Assembly (NCBI GenBank): GCA_964594065.1
Contig: CAZQKX010000029.1
Span: forward strand, 1-43,760
From: 4572-13 sp964594065
GTDB taxonomy: Bacteria; Planctomycetota; Phycisphaerae; Sedimentisphaerales; Anaerohalosphaeraceae
Length of the DNA: 43,760 bases
Direction of reading: 5' to 3'
Shown here: positions 22,581 through 30,958 of the stretch, in pieces
Layout of the letters: every line of letters begins with the position of its first letter
Position numbering within the stretch: the stretch's first letter is position 1
Position numbers and translations under genes: made by a program
The notes under the pieces: model-generated
Databases searched by the model: none
Seen by the model: the letters and a program-made list of their open reading frames with translations, nothing else
What the model was told of the DNA's origin: nothing

Positions 22581-24380
22581 CTATTCTTGTAAAAAACTCC
22601 ATTTGGCTCTGTCGGCGGATTTAAGAAAAGCCTCTTCGTCTGAGAAGAAAGCTGTTTCTTCTTTCTCGCTGGCATCGATGAAGCAGATAAATTCAAATTG
22701 CTGCGGACCGTTTTGTTTTTCATCCCCAAAGCATTTTGCGATTTCATTGGCTGGCAGGGTTTTTCGGCCTGCAACTTCAACGAGCTTTATGTCCAGCCCG
22801 TTTTTGTGGGCGTCCGGCTGATAGCTGCGCCAAACCAATTCCGTACAAACGAGGGCATGGTCGGTAGCAAAGTCGAAATCGAAATCATAAGGTTTTTCGA
22901 GATGTGAAAATGCTTCGATGACTGCCTGTGCTTTGGCAACTTTTGTTAACCTTGGTCGGAGGGCAGCCAGGTAATCACCACAGGCCTTTGAAAGCGGATT
23001 CAGGATGACGCCGTATTTAATCGCTTCGATGACGTGATAATCACTTTTTTCGGTGCCTGATCGATACCGCAGCCATTTGTCGGGAAAACGTTCGGACAGG
23101 TACTGCTCAAATGTTATTTCTTTTCCCGCGATCGTTTTAAGATAATCCGCCACATCAGGGTCATCAAAATAAGCGGTTAGCTTTTCCGGTTGACCGATGT
23201 AAAGGATCGCGTGCGGCCAGAAGCCCGGAAGACCCACATTGCTCAGGTACCAGTTCTTTCGAGACAGCAGAACATCGCCCGGTTCAAGCTGCTTATTGAG
23301 TTGATCCTGCAACTGAGGCGTGATGAGATATTGGCCGACGCGATGCATCCGTGTGTCGCCCATCCATTCAGCGACGCCTTTTTGGGCCGGAAACCAAACA
23401 CGGTTCACACCTTTACGAACAAGCTCCATGTCAGCGTTTACGATAGTTTTTCCCCGTTCAACCATACCCATTCGTTCCACAAGCAGCAGACGTGTATCAA
23501 TTAAGTCCCACAAGGATTTGCAGGGACCATAATAGGAAGAATTTCGTGCCTTGAGACCCTTTTCAAGCCATTCGAGATAGAGTTTTTCAGAGTAGATGCG
23601 GGTATGGCAGTCGGCACCGAACAGATCTAGCTGAAAGCGCGAAAAGGAGTTTTCACCGATGTCACTGTCTGGGTGCGGGGTATTTAAAAACTTGACGGCG
23701 TTAGCGTTCTTTTTGACCAATTGGATTGTACGCATCGCTTTTTCATAAAGGATTACATCAGCACTGTACGAAAGAAGATAGCTTTGCACATGACGAGGTC
23801 TGTAAGACCGTGAGACGTCGAAGCGATACCAGTCCTGATAGAATTGGCGAATTTGATCGATACTGAAGGCATAATTATAAATACTCAGCCAGGATTGCCG
23901 CAGGAATCTTTCTTCATTCAGAGAAAGGGGGGTATCTGTAGGTTTGGTGAAAATGTCCTGTGCGTGCATTTTTCGCAGGACCGACTCCATTTCCCTGTCA
24001 TAGATTACCAGAAGATCAGCGTGAGCTGATACGGTTATTTCAAAATCCTCGGCCGGCAGGGCGGTCAGCGGAGTCTTTTTTTGAAATTGGCAGCCCAGCA
24101 AATGAATCAAACTGATCAGCATTAAGAGCATGGACAGTAAGAATATCCGTTTTTTGATGCGTATTCCTTTTGCAGTCATTTTTACGGCTCCGGAGATTAA
24201 ACTTGAACCCAGCAGACAACCTGTTCCGGCAAACAGACAGAACAGTATTGCATCGACGGTGTTGGGATACCAGCGCGCTCCCCGATCACCTAAATAATAG
24301 CCGATGGGAAGGCTGATTACGCAGGATATCAGCATAAATCCAATGATTTTAAGGCTCATTGATGCTTTTTGGGTATCCAT
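22581..24380 (-). CDS. YiiX/YebB-like permuted papain-fold cysteine hydrolase, membrane-anchored
   Basis: 599 residues. Two N-terminal membrane helices (about 8-28 and 40-62) and a third hydrophobic segment (about 78-96) precede a helical region (about 110-370) of unknown role. The C-terminal third matches the NlpC/P60-like YiiX superfamily with permuted catalytic order: LEPGDVLLSRKNWYLSNVG, then His390 in PGFWPHAILYIG, VIEAIKYGV, and Cys512 in DHALVCTELVWRS. Members are predicted peptidases, amidases or acyltransferases acting on peptidoglycan or lipids; the substrate is unknown. The start ATG has an AGGAAT site upstream. It is divergent from the nitrogen activator gene, sharing a 179-bp control region. 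Confidence 0.82.
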   Translation of the reverse strand: MDTQKASMSLKIIGFMLISCVISLPIGYYLGDRGARWYPNTVDAILFCLFAGTGCLLGSSLISGAVKMTAKGIRIKKRIFLLSMLLMLISLIHLLGCQFQKKTPLTALPAEDFEITVSAHADLLVIYDREMESVLRKMHAQDIFTKPTDTPLSLNEERFLRQSWLSIYNYAFSIDQIRQFYQDWYRFDVSRSYRPRHVQSYLLSYSADVILYEKAMRTIQLVKKNANAVKFLNTPHPDSDIGENSFSRFQLDLFGADCHTRIYSEKLYLEWLEKGLKARNSSYYGPCKSLWDLIDTRLLLVERMGMVERGKTIVNADMELVRKGVNRVWFPAQKGVAEWMGDTRMHRVGQYLITPQLQDQLNKQLEPGDVLLSRKNWYLSNVGLPGFWPHAILYIGQPEKLTAYFDDPDVADYLKTIAGKEITFEQYLSERFPDKWLRYRSGTEKSDYHVIEAIKYGVILNPLSKACGDYLAALRPRLTKVAKAQAVIEAFSHLEKPYDFDFDFATDHALVCTELVWRSYQPDAHKNGLDIKLVEVAGRKTLPANEIAKCFGDEKQNGPQQFEFICFIDASEKEETAFFSDEEAFLKSADRAKWSFLQE

Positions 24381-24458
24381 TCTTTCTATTCCTACTATCT
24401 TTTAGATGTAAAAAGACATTAAATCAGAAAAAGGGAGAAAATCGAAGCAAAAAAAAGA

Positions 24459-24528
24459 ATACAATATTGTAGACACTTGCGTAAAGTGTACATATTTGTT
24501 ATATTGATAACAGTGTACAATTTTGTTC
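24459..24528. promoter_or_regulatory. Three dyads of the CTACA-N4-TGTAG type over the activator promoter
   Basis: ATACAATATTGTAG at 24459-24472 fits 9 of 10 fixed positions. GTACATATTTGTTA (24488-24501) and GTACAATTTTGTTC (24515-24528) fit 7 of 10. They lie 29 and 27 bp apart and straddle the -35 and -10 of the promoter at 24477-24505. That placement suggests repression of the activator gene by its own product. Confidence 0.55.
24477..24505 (+). promoter_or_regulatory. Sigma-70-type promoter of the activator gene
   Basis: TTGCGT (24477-24482), 17 bp, TATATT (24500-24505); predicted start near 24512, giving a 48-base leader. No sigma-54 motif is seen here, so the activator is made by the housekeeping polymerase. 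Confidence 0.6.
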
Positions 24529-24559
24529 CCAAAAGACCGTTTTTTTGCAGGGGTTACCA

Positions 24560-26080
24560 ATGGCAAAGAAGTTAGCAAAAGAAGTCAACATATTAGCGGA
24601 TGTCGCCAAGGCGATCGCTGAATCGCTGGATATCGAAGAAACGCTGGAGTCTATCCTGAGTGCGTTGGAAACTCACGTCAAACTCAAGCGAGGAGCCATT
24701 ACGCTTTTGGATCCTGAAAGCGAGATGATCAACATTAAGGTTGCCCATGGCTTAACGGATGCGGACAAGAAGCAGATTACCTATAAGGTTGGTGAGGGTA
24801 TTACCGGCCTGGTCGTTCAGACAGGCAAAGAAGTGGTGGTTCCGGATATCAGCAAGGACCCGCGTTTTCTGGCTAAAACCGGCGAGAGAAAACATTCCAA
24901 GGGGCAAAAGATCGCTTTTTTCTGTGTTCCTATCAAGCTGGAAGGAAAAACGATTGGTGCGATCAGTGTTGATCGAAAAGTGCGTACGGCAGAGGATTTT
25001 GAAGCACATGTCCGGCTGCTGGAGGTGCTTGCCACGATGGTGGCTCAGGCGGTTAAGCTGAATAAGCTGGTTGAATCCAACCGTAGAGAGCTTCGCAACG
25101 AAAATGCCCGACTGCTGCGTGAACTCAAAACCAAGTTTAACATTCATAATATGGTTGGGACCAGCAACGCAATGCAGGAGGTATATCGGTTGATCGAGCA
25201 GGTGGCCAACAGTAATGCAACGGTTCTTATTCGCGGGGAAAGCGGCACCGGCAAGGACCTGATCGCTCACGCTGTCCATTACAGCAGCCTTCGTTCGGGA
25301 AAGCCTTTTATTAAGGTAAACTGTACTGCGTTGCCTGAGAATTTGCTTGAAAGCGAGCTTTTTGGGCATGAAAAGGGAGCCTTTACCGGGGCTACGGACC
25401 GAAAGCCGGGGCGATTTGAACTGGCGAACGGGGGGACGATCTTTTTGGATGAGATCGGCGATTTCTCGATGAATCTGCAGGTTAAGCTGCTGCGTGTAAT
25501 CCAGTTTAAAGAGTTCGAGCGTGTCGGAGGCCACGAGACGATCAAATCCAATTTGCGAATTATTGTGGCAACAAATAAGGATCTGGAAGAAGACATTAAA
25601 AATGGCTTATTCAGGGAGGATCTGTATTATCGCATTAATGTATTTCCGATTTATATGCCTCCGTTACGTGATCGTAAAAATGACGTCATGCTGTTGGCTG
25701 ATTTTTTTCTTGAAAAGTACGCGAAGGAAAACCGCAAGTCAATTAACCGTATTTCTACGCCTGCTATTGAAATGTTGACCAGCTATCATTGGCCGGGCAA
25801 TGTTCGTGAGCTTGAAAATTGCATTGAAAGGGCAGTTTTGTTGTGTGACGAAGACGTGATCCGTTCGGATCATTTACCGCCTTCTCTGCAGATCGCCAAG
25901 AAGTCAATCGAAACTGACAGTCTTACGCTTCCTGAGAAAGTTGAGTATCTGGAGCGAGAGATGATCGTTGACTCCCTCAAAAAAACCCATGGCTGCCAGC
26001 GTCATGCGGCCAAAGGACTCGGCCTGACAGAGCGTATCCTGGGGTATAAAATCAAGAAGTATAATATCCTTAAGAAATAG
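24560..26080 (+). CDS. Sigma-54-dependent transcriptional activator, NifA-like (GAF-AAA+-Fis)
   Basis: 506 residues. Residues about 10-180 form a GAF domain (LDIEETLESILSALETHVKLKRGAITLL, VGEGITGLVVQTGKEVVVPDIS, GAISVDRKV). The AAA+ domain has Walker A GESGTGKD (226-233), ELFGHEKGAFTGA with the sigma-54 contact loop GAFTGA (273-278), Walker B GTIFLDEIGD, and WPGNVRELENCIERAVLL. The C-terminal Fis helix-turn-helix is CQRHAAKGLGLTERILGYKIKKY, closest in form to NifA. There is no receiver domain, so the input is a ligand or a partner such as PII, not a kinase. The ATG at 24560 follows AGGGG by 6 bases. All sigma-54 promoters seen in the window lie just downstream, each with paired dyads that are its likely binding sites. 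No nif gene is present. Confidence 0.94.
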   Translation: MAKKLAKEVNILADVAKAIAESLDIEETLESILSALETHVKLKRGAITLLDPESEMINIKVAHGLTDADKKQITYKVGEGITGLVVQTGKEVVVPDISKDPRFLAKTGERKHSKGQKIAFFCVPIKLEGKTIGAISVDRKVRTAEDFEAHVRLLEVLATMVAQAVKLNKLVESNRRELRNENARLLRELKTKFNIHNMVGTSNAMQEVYRLIEQVANSNATVLIRGESGTGKDLIAHAVHYSSLRSGKPFIKVNCTALPENLLESELFGHEKGAFTGATDRKPGRFELANGGTIFLDEIGDFSMNLQVKLLRVIQFKEFERVGGHETIKSNLRIIVATNKDLEEDIKNGLFREDLYYRINVFPIYMPPLRDRKNDVMLLADFFLEKYAKENRKSINRISTPAIEMLTSYHWPGNVRELENCIERAVLLCDEDVIRSDHLPPSLQIAKKSIETDSLTLPEKVEYLEREMIVDSLKKTHGCQRHAAKGLGLTERILGYKIKKYNILKK

Positions 26081-26086
26081 TCCTGC

Positions 26087-26130
26087 CTACAAGAATGTAG
26101 TCAATATCACATATATCTACAAATATGTAG
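26087..26130. promoter_or_regulatory. Paired enhancer dyads upstream of torF-amt-PII
   Basis: CTACAAGAATGTAG (26087-26100) and CTACAAATATGTAG (26117-26130), both exact fits to CTACA-N4-TGTAG, centres 30 bp apart. The second ends 91 bp before the -24 GG of the sigma-54 promoter. Centres are about 152 and 122 bp upstream of the predicted start. Confidence 0.75.
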
Positions 26131-26219
26131 TCTGTTGTCCTCTTGCGCTCTCCTTTTGAAGATCTCGTAATAGGTTTACAGCAAATGACTTACGTAGCTC
26201 CTTTATATTTTTTCACCGT

Positions 26220-26234
26220 TGGCACACCTCTTGC
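26220..26234 (+). promoter_or_regulatory. Sigma-54 promoter of torF-amt-PII
   Basis: TGGCAC-ACCTC-TTGC, a perfect -24/-12 element with GG and GC 10 bp apart. Transcription start expected near 26246, about 98 bases before the torF-like ATG. Confidence 0.9.
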
Positions 26235-26343
26235 TCTTCTATTACGCCGTAAGCTTTTTGATAAAGAACAGGCCTGTCGCTTAAAGCTTTATGGAATGTC
26301 GTAATTTAAGGAAACAAAAAAAATCGTATTAAGGGAGTTAGAA

Positions 26344-27099
26344 ATGAAGATATTAGTAAGTAGTGTGATTGTTGTAGTTTTGCTTAGTGTTAGCGGTGTC
26401 GCGTTTGCGATTGAAAGTGTCAGCTATGATGTGACCGCGGATTTTTACAGTAAGTACATCTGGCGGGGGCAAAACATTAATGACGACTATGCTTTTCAGC
26501 CGGGTTTCAGTGTAGCGCTGGACGACCTTACCCTGGGCATCTGGGGCAGCCTGGATTTGACCGACTACACGGGCAACAGCGGTGAGTTTATTGAAATTGA
26601 TTACTCCGCTGATTATACCACTACGATTGCTGACGGGATCGATCTGAGTGTCGGTGTCATTAATTATTATTTTCCGAGTTTTGAAGATACGACCGAAGTT
26701 TACGTGGGTTTAGCGTTTGATGCTCCGTTGTCGCCATCTGTAACAGCTTATTTTGATGTTGACGAGGTAAACGGAACCTATGTTTCCTTCGGTGTTGGGC
26801 ACAGTATTGAAAAGGTTGCGGAATTAAATTCTGAGACACCGATTGCGATGGAGATTGGCGCCAGCCTCGGTTGGGGCAGTAAGTCCTACAACAAAGGATA
26901 CTGGGGTGCTCCTGCTGATGAAAGCTCTGTCAATGACCTGGCAATAAGTATTGCTTTTCCGGTAGCACTCGGAGACTGGACGTTTTCTCCGAGCTTCAAT
27001 TACGTCACTCTGTTGGATAGCGATGTAAGAAAAACAAATGCGTTTGATCAATCCAGTGATTATTTCTTTACCGGTATTAGTTTATCAACCAGTTTTTAA
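26344..27099 (+). CDS. TorF-family putative outer-membrane porin
   Basis: 251 residues. A signal peptide (MKILVSSVIVVVLLSVSGVAFA) is followed by alternating beta strands and a terminal GISLSTSF ending in Phe, the C-terminal rule of outer-membrane beta-barrels. The start of the mature protein, VSYDVTADFYSKYIWRGQNINDDYAFQPGFSV, matches the family that annotators call TorF-like putative porin, whose genes often sit beside ammonium transporters. Likely role: outer-membrane passage of small solutes, perhaps ammonium or organic nitrogen, under nitrogen limitation. AAGGGAG precedes the ATG. It is the first gene of a sigma-54 operon with amt and a PII gene. Confidence 0.85.
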   Translation: MKILVSSVIVVVLLSVSGVAFAIESVSYDVTADFYSKYIWRGQNINDDYAFQPGFSVALDDLTLGIWGSLDLTDYTGNSGEFIEIDYSADYTTTIADGIDLSVGVINYYFPSFEDTTEVYVGLAFDAPLSPSVTAYFDVDEVNGTYVSFGVGHSIEKVAELNSETPIAMEIGASLGWGSKSYNKGYWGAPADESSVNDLAISIAFPVALGDWTFSPSFNYVTLLDSDVRKTNAFDQSSDYFFTGISLSTSF

Positions 27100-27141
27100 A
27101 AAAAAGTGAACCCAATTACGTCAATTTGAGAGGATAGAATA

Positions 27142-28551
27142 ATGAACGGTGTTAGTATTCGAAAAACGATTGGAAAAAGTTCGGTTTTACTACTGTTGTT
27201 TATGCTGTTGGGCAGTTTTGCGATTGCCGAGGAAGCGGCCGCGGTCGATCCTGTAACGGCAGCCGTTGAGGCAGCCAAAGAGGAAATGCAGAATAACATT
27301 AATATTGTCTGGACCTGCGTCGCGGCGTTTTTAGTCTTTTTTATGCAGGCTGGCTTTGCAATGGTCGAGGCGGGCTTTACCCGGGCCAAGAATGCGGTCA
27401 ATATCCTGATGAAAAACCTGATGGACTTTTCGATCGGTACAATTGCATTCTTTGTGATCGGTTTTAGCCTGATGTTTGGAGCCAACAAAGGCCTCTTTGG
27501 GTGGGATGGATTTGGTTTGTCAAGTGTCGAAGGCGATGGCACCTCCTGGAACTGGACGTTTATGATTTTTCAGACGGTGTTTGCCGGAACTGCGGCAACG
27601 ATCGTTTCCGGTGCCATGGCAGGACGAACGAAGTTTAAAGCCTATATCTGCTACAGTGTGTTTATCTGTGCCTTGATCTACCCGATCTTCGGTTCCTGGG
27701 CGTGGGGCGGGTTGCTGAACGGCGGCGGATGGCTGGAAAACATGAGTACGCCTTTCTGCGATTTTGCCGGTTCGACGGTTGTGCATTCGATCGGTGGCTG
27801 GCTGGCTTTAGCCGGTGCGATCGTTCTCGGTCCTCGTCTGGGCAAGTACGGTCCGGACGGAAAAGCCAAAGCGATTCCCGGTCACAACATTACGCTGGCG
27901 GCGTTGGGTGTATTTATTCTGTGGTTCGGCTGGTTCGGTTTTAACCCCGGTTCGACGACTGTCGGCGACGGCGAGATTGGCCGTGTTGCGGTTACCACGA
28001 ACCTGGCGGCTGCTGCCGGAGCTATTATTGCCATGATCGTCTCGTGGGTCGTCGGCAAAAAGCCTGATGCATCGATGTCTTTAAATGGTGCACTTGCCGG
28101 CTTGGTGGCTATTACGGCACCCTGTTATACGGTTACTCCTGTTGGTGCGATCATTATCGGGGCAATTGCCGGAGCGTTGGTTTACTTTAGTGTTATCTTT
28201 ATTGACAATGTGCTCAAAGTGGATGATCCGGTGGGTGCCGTTTCAGTACACGGTGTCTGTGGTGCGTTCGGTACATTATCCTGTGGGTTGTTCAATGCCG
28301 AGCAGGTTCTCGGCATCGGTGATACCAATGGCGGTCTCTTCTATGGTGGTGGTTTCGCCCAGTTGGGAACCCAGTTGACGGGTATTGGGGCTGCTTTTGC
28401 CTGGGCATTTGGGCTTGGGTTCCTGATGTTTACGGTCATCAAGGTAACTGTCGGTCTGCGTGCTGACAAAGACGAAGAAATCAAAGGTCTGGATATTGGT
28501 GAGCACGGTATGGAAGCGTATGCCGGATTCCAGATTTTCAGTTCCATGTAA
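27142..28551 (+). CDS. amt: Ammonium transporter Amt (copy 1)
   Basis: 469 residues of the Amt/Rh family, an inner-membrane trimer that takes up ammonium. A cleavable signal (about 1-30) precedes 11 membrane helices. Landmarks: FMQAGFAMVEAGFTRAKNAVNILMKN, FDFAGSTVVHSIGG with the recruiting Asp and first pore His, FILWFGWFGFNPGS, and DDPVGAVSVHGVCGAFG with the second pore His. The C-terminal tail GLDIGEHGMEAYAGFQ is the gating tail that PII proteins engage. It lies 42 bp after the torF-like gene and 42 bp before a PII gene, so the three are one operon with the sigma-54 promoter at 26220. Confidence 0.96.
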   Translation: MNGVSIRKTIGKSSVLLLLFMLLGSFAIAEEAAAVDPVTAAVEAAKEEMQNNINIVWTCVAAFLVFFMQAGFAMVEAGFTRAKNAVNILMKNLMDFSIGTIAFFVIGFSLMFGANKGLFGWDGFGLSSVEGDGTSWNWTFMIFQTVFAGTAATIVSGAMAGRTKFKAYICYSVFICALIYPIFGSWAWGGLLNGGGWLENMSTPFCDFAGSTVVHSIGGWLALAGAIVLGPRLGKYGPDGKAKAIPGHNITLAALGVFILWFGWFGFNPGSTTVGDGEIGRVAVTTNLAAAAGAIIAMIVSWVVGKKPDASMSLNGALAGLVAITAPCYTVTPVGAIIIGAIAGALVYFSVIFIDNVLKVDDPVGAVSVHGVCGAFGTLSCGLFNAEQVLGIGDTNGGLFYGGGFAQLGTQLTGIGAAFAWAFGLGFLMFTVIKVTVGLRADKDEEIKGLDIGEHGMEAYAGFQIFSSM

Positions 28552-28593
28552 TGGACCTGGATTTAATGAGAACCTTTAACAGGAGATAATCGA

Positions 28594-28935
28594 ATGAAAT
28601 TGATAATTGCATATATTCAACCCCATAAACTGGAAGACGTTAAAAAAGCTCTGGCGCAGGCGGAAGTTGGAAAGATGTCAGTGACCAACTCGCTGGGTTG
28701 CGGGGCGCAGAAAGGTTATCACGAGAGTTATCGCGGCATTGAGTTTGACGTTAACCTTCTCAAGAAGATCCGGCTGGAGATCGCAGTCAATGAGGAATTT
28801 GTCGATAAAACGATTGATTCCATCATTGCGGCCGCCAGGACCGGTGAGATCGGAGACGGTAAGATCTTTGTGACCGCACTGGATGAATGCATCCGGATAC
28901 GTACCGGAGAAAAAGGCAAGAACGCAGTCGGTTAG
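28594..28935 (+). CDS. glnB: Nitrogen regulatory protein PII (copy 1), Phe at position 51
   Basis: 113-residue PII protein, a trimer that binds ATP/ADP and 2-oxoglutarate and gates Amt and other nitrogen targets. Numbering matches E. coli GlnB without gaps. Seen: Gln39, Lys40, Gly41 at the T-loop base (CGAQKG), Lys58, and the nucleotide loop TGEIGDGKIFV with Lys90. Tyr51, the site uridylylated by GlnD in proteobacteria, is Phe (ESYRGIEF), so classical modification at this site is not possible; Tyr46 is kept. The symbol is by family; GlnB and GlnK types cannot be separated by sequence, and linkage to amt favours a GlnK role. AGGAG precedes the ATG. Confidence 0.94.
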   Translation: MKLIIAYIQPHKLEDVKKALAQAEVGKMSVTNSLGCGAQKGYHESYRGIEFDVNLLKKIRLEIAVNEEFVDKTIDSIIAAARTGEIGDGKIFVTALDECIRIRTGEKGKNAVG

Positions 28936-28979
28936 CGGCCTGACTCCATTGGTTCTTTGATAACGAAAAAACTAAAAAA

Positions 28980-29023
28980 CAACAAAAATGTAAATATATT
29001 CTAAAAAAGATACATTATTGTAG
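28980..29023. promoter_or_regulatory. Paired enhancer dyads upstream of amt copy 2
   Basis: CAACAAAAATGTAA (28980-28993, 8 of 10) and ATACATTATTGTAG (29010-29023, 9 of 10), centres 30 bp apart. The second ends 91 bp before the -24 GG at 29114, the same geometry as at 26087-26130. Confidence 0.65.
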
Positions 29024-29112
29024 ATAGCCGGGAAGTCTATTGTATTGAAAGTGGGACACTTAAGTGTCTTATAAAAAGAGTGTTACGGTGAAGCTTCAAA
29101 AATATAGGCGTT

Positions 29113-29127
29113 TGGCACGTTTCTTGC
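29113..29127 (+). promoter_or_regulatory. Sigma-54 promoter of amt copy 2
   Basis: TGGCAC-GTTTC-TTGC, perfect -24/-12 element. Start expected near 29139, about 74 bases before the GTG of amt copy 2. Confidence 0.9.
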
Positions 29128-29212
29128 TAATTATCCGCTGACAGCCTTTCGGTGTCTGTGAGGCTGCAGAGTTTGTCTTGATTGAAAGTAACTGTTTCTG
29201 AAAGGATAAAAT

Positions 29213-30568
29213 GTGAGAAGCATAAAAATCAAATTATTGGTTGCACTGTTAATCCTTTGTTTTTTGTTAGGGGCAACGGGAAGTGCTTTTGCGGAAGCAG
29301 AAGCAGATACCATTTCGATTGCAGATGTTAAGCAAGGTTTGGATACCGTTTGGGTTCTGATTGCAGCGTTTTTGGTGTTCTTCATGCAAGCCGGCTTCGG
29401 CATGGTCGAAGCCGGCTTTATTCGAGCGAAGAACACATGTAATATATTGACGAAGAACTTTCTTGATTTTTGTATGGCGTCATTGGGATTCTTCCTTGTC
29501 GGCTATGCCCTGATGTTTGGCGATGGCAATGGGTTTATCGGCTTTAAGGCCGGATGGATGTTGACCGGCGCCGGCGAGACAGCCGGCGGTATTCCGCTGT
29601 TTGCTTTCTGGTTGTTCCAGGCAGCATTTTGCGGAGCTGCGGCGACGATCGTTGCAGGCGGTATGGCCGAACGCATGAACTTTAAAGCCTATTTGATCTA
29701 CTCGTTCCTGATCTCGGCGATTGTATATCCGATCATCGGCCACTGGATTTGGAATGCTGGAGGTTGGCTGGCCAAAATGGGTTTTGGCGATTTTGCCGGC
29801 TCGACGGTTGTTCATACAACCGGTGGTATAGCCGCATTGATTGGTACAATGATGCTGAAGCCTCGCCTGGGCAAATACGGCGTCGATGGCAAGCCAAAGG
29901 CCCTTGCCGGTCATAATATTCCATTGGCTTCGCTGGGTGTGTTTATTCTGTGGTTTGGCTGGTTTGGTTTTAATGCCGGCTCGACGATCAGTGCCGGCAA
30001 TGGATTTGACATTGCTCGCGTTGCGATTAATACTAATCTCGCGGCAGCCTTGGGCGGTATTGGTGCGATGGTTACTGTTTGGTGCCGATTTGGCAAGCCC
30101 GACCTGTCGATGGCGATGAACGGGGCGCTGGCCGGATTGGTGGGCGTAACGGCGCCTTGTGCTTTTGTCGAACCGTGGGCGGCCTGTGTGATTGGTATAT
30201 CGTCCGGCGTACTCGTTGTTTTCGGTGTCGAATTGCTCGATAAGCTGCAGATTGACGATCCCGTTGGTGCGGTTCCTGTTCACGGAATGTGCGGAATCTG
30301 GGGAACGATTTGTGTCGGCATTTTTGGAAAAGAGGCTCTTGGGCTTGCCAATAATGGGTTCATTTACGGTGGAAATCCCACTCAACTTGGCATCCAGATG
30401 GTTGGCAGCTTTGCGACGGTCGTATTTGTACTGGCGAGCATGGGCTTGGTCTTTAAGGTCATTGATTTGATGGTTGGACTGCGAGTCAGTAGAACTGAAG
30501 AGTTGCGTGGCCTGGATATTGGTGAGCATGGGATGGAGTCTTATTCCGGCTTCCAGATTTTCCACTAA
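29213..30568 (+). CDS. amt: Ammonium transporter Amt (copy 2)
   Basis: 451 residues, clearly paralogous to copy 1. Signal-like N-terminus (about 1-27), then 11 helices. Landmarks: FMQAGFGMVEAGFIRAKNTCNIL, GDFAGSTVVHTTGG with Asp and first pore His, FILWFGWFGFNAGS, DDPVGAVPVHGMCGIWG with the second pore His, and the tail GLDIGEHGMESYSGFQ. The start is GTG at 29213 with AAAGGA 6 bases before; the ATG two bases earlier is out of frame. A second PII gene follows 44 bp downstream. Own sigma-54 promoter and dyad pair. It lacks a torF-like gene in front, unlike copy 1. Confidence 0.96.
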   Translation: MRSIKIKLLVALLILCFLLGATGSAFAEAEADTISIADVKQGLDTVWVLIAAFLVFFMQAGFGMVEAGFIRAKNTCNILTKNFLDFCMASLGFFLVGYALMFGDGNGFIGFKAGWMLTGAGETAGGIPLFAFWLFQAAFCGAAATIVAGGMAERMNFKAYLIYSFLISAIVYPIIGHWIWNAGGWLAKMGFGDFAGSTVVHTTGGIAALIGTMMLKPRLGKYGVDGKPKALAGHNIPLASLGVFILWFGWFGFNAGSTISAGNGFDIARVAINTNLAAALGGIGAMVTVWCRFGKPDLSMAMNGALAGLVGVTAPCAFVEPWAACVIGISSGVLVVFGVELLDKLQIDDPVGAVPVHGMCGIWGTICVGIFGKEALGLANNGFIYGGNPTQLGIQMVGSFATVVFVLASMGLVFKVIDLMVGLRVSRTEELRGLDIGEHGMESYSGFQIFH

Positions 30569-30612
30569 GTTATTGATAATGAATCTGAGTACAAAATATA
30601 GGAGATAGATGT

Positions 30613-30954
30613 ATGAAACTAATTATTGCTTATATTCAACCGCATAAATTGGAAGATGTAAAAAAGGCGCTGGCTGAAGCCGAAGTTGCCAAGATGTCAG
30701 TAACAAACTCTCTGGGTTGCGGAGCTCAGATGGGCTTTGAAGAGAGTTACCGAGGGATTAAATTTGAAGTCAATTTGCTGAAAAAGATCCGTCTGGAAAT
30801 TGCTGTCAATGAGAACTTTCTTGAAAAAACAGTTGATGCGATTATCTCATCTGCCCGAACCGGGGAAATCGGTGATGGTAAGATTTTTGTTATGGATCTG
30901 GCTGATTGTATCCGGATCCGCACCGGGGAACACGGCAAAGAAGCAATTGGATAG
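30613..30954 (+). CDS. glnK: Nitrogen regulatory protein PII (copy 2), Phe at position 51
   Basis: 113-residue paralogue of the PII at 28594, identical over the first 20 or so residues (MKLIIAYIQPHKLEDVKKAL). The nucleotide loop TGEIGDGKIFV, Gln39 and Lys58 are kept. Phe again replaces Tyr51 (ESYRGIKF), and Lys40 of copy 1 is Met here (CGAQMG). Loss of the Tyr in both copies means that control must rest on effector binding, or on another modification. The T-loop tip differs from copy 1 (FEESYRGIKFEV against YHESYRGIEFDV), so the two may prefer different partners. AGGAG precedes the ATG. Paired with amt copy 2. Confidence 0.94.
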   Translation: MKLIIAYIQPHKLEDVKKALAEAEVAKMSVTNSLGCGAQMGFEESYRGIKFEVNLLKKIRLEIAVNENFLEKTVDAIISSARTGEIGDGKIFVMDLADCIRIRTGEHGKEAIG

Positions 30955-30958
30955 GTTT

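Noticed and set aside
26087..26130. Reading the CTACA-N4-TGTAG dyads as GlnR/TnrA or NtcA sites
   Set aside because: TnrA/GlnR (TGTNA-N7-TNACA) and NtcA (GTA-N8-TAC) have the half-sites in the opposite order or at another spacing; position relative to sigma-54 promoters fits an enhancer-binding protein instead.
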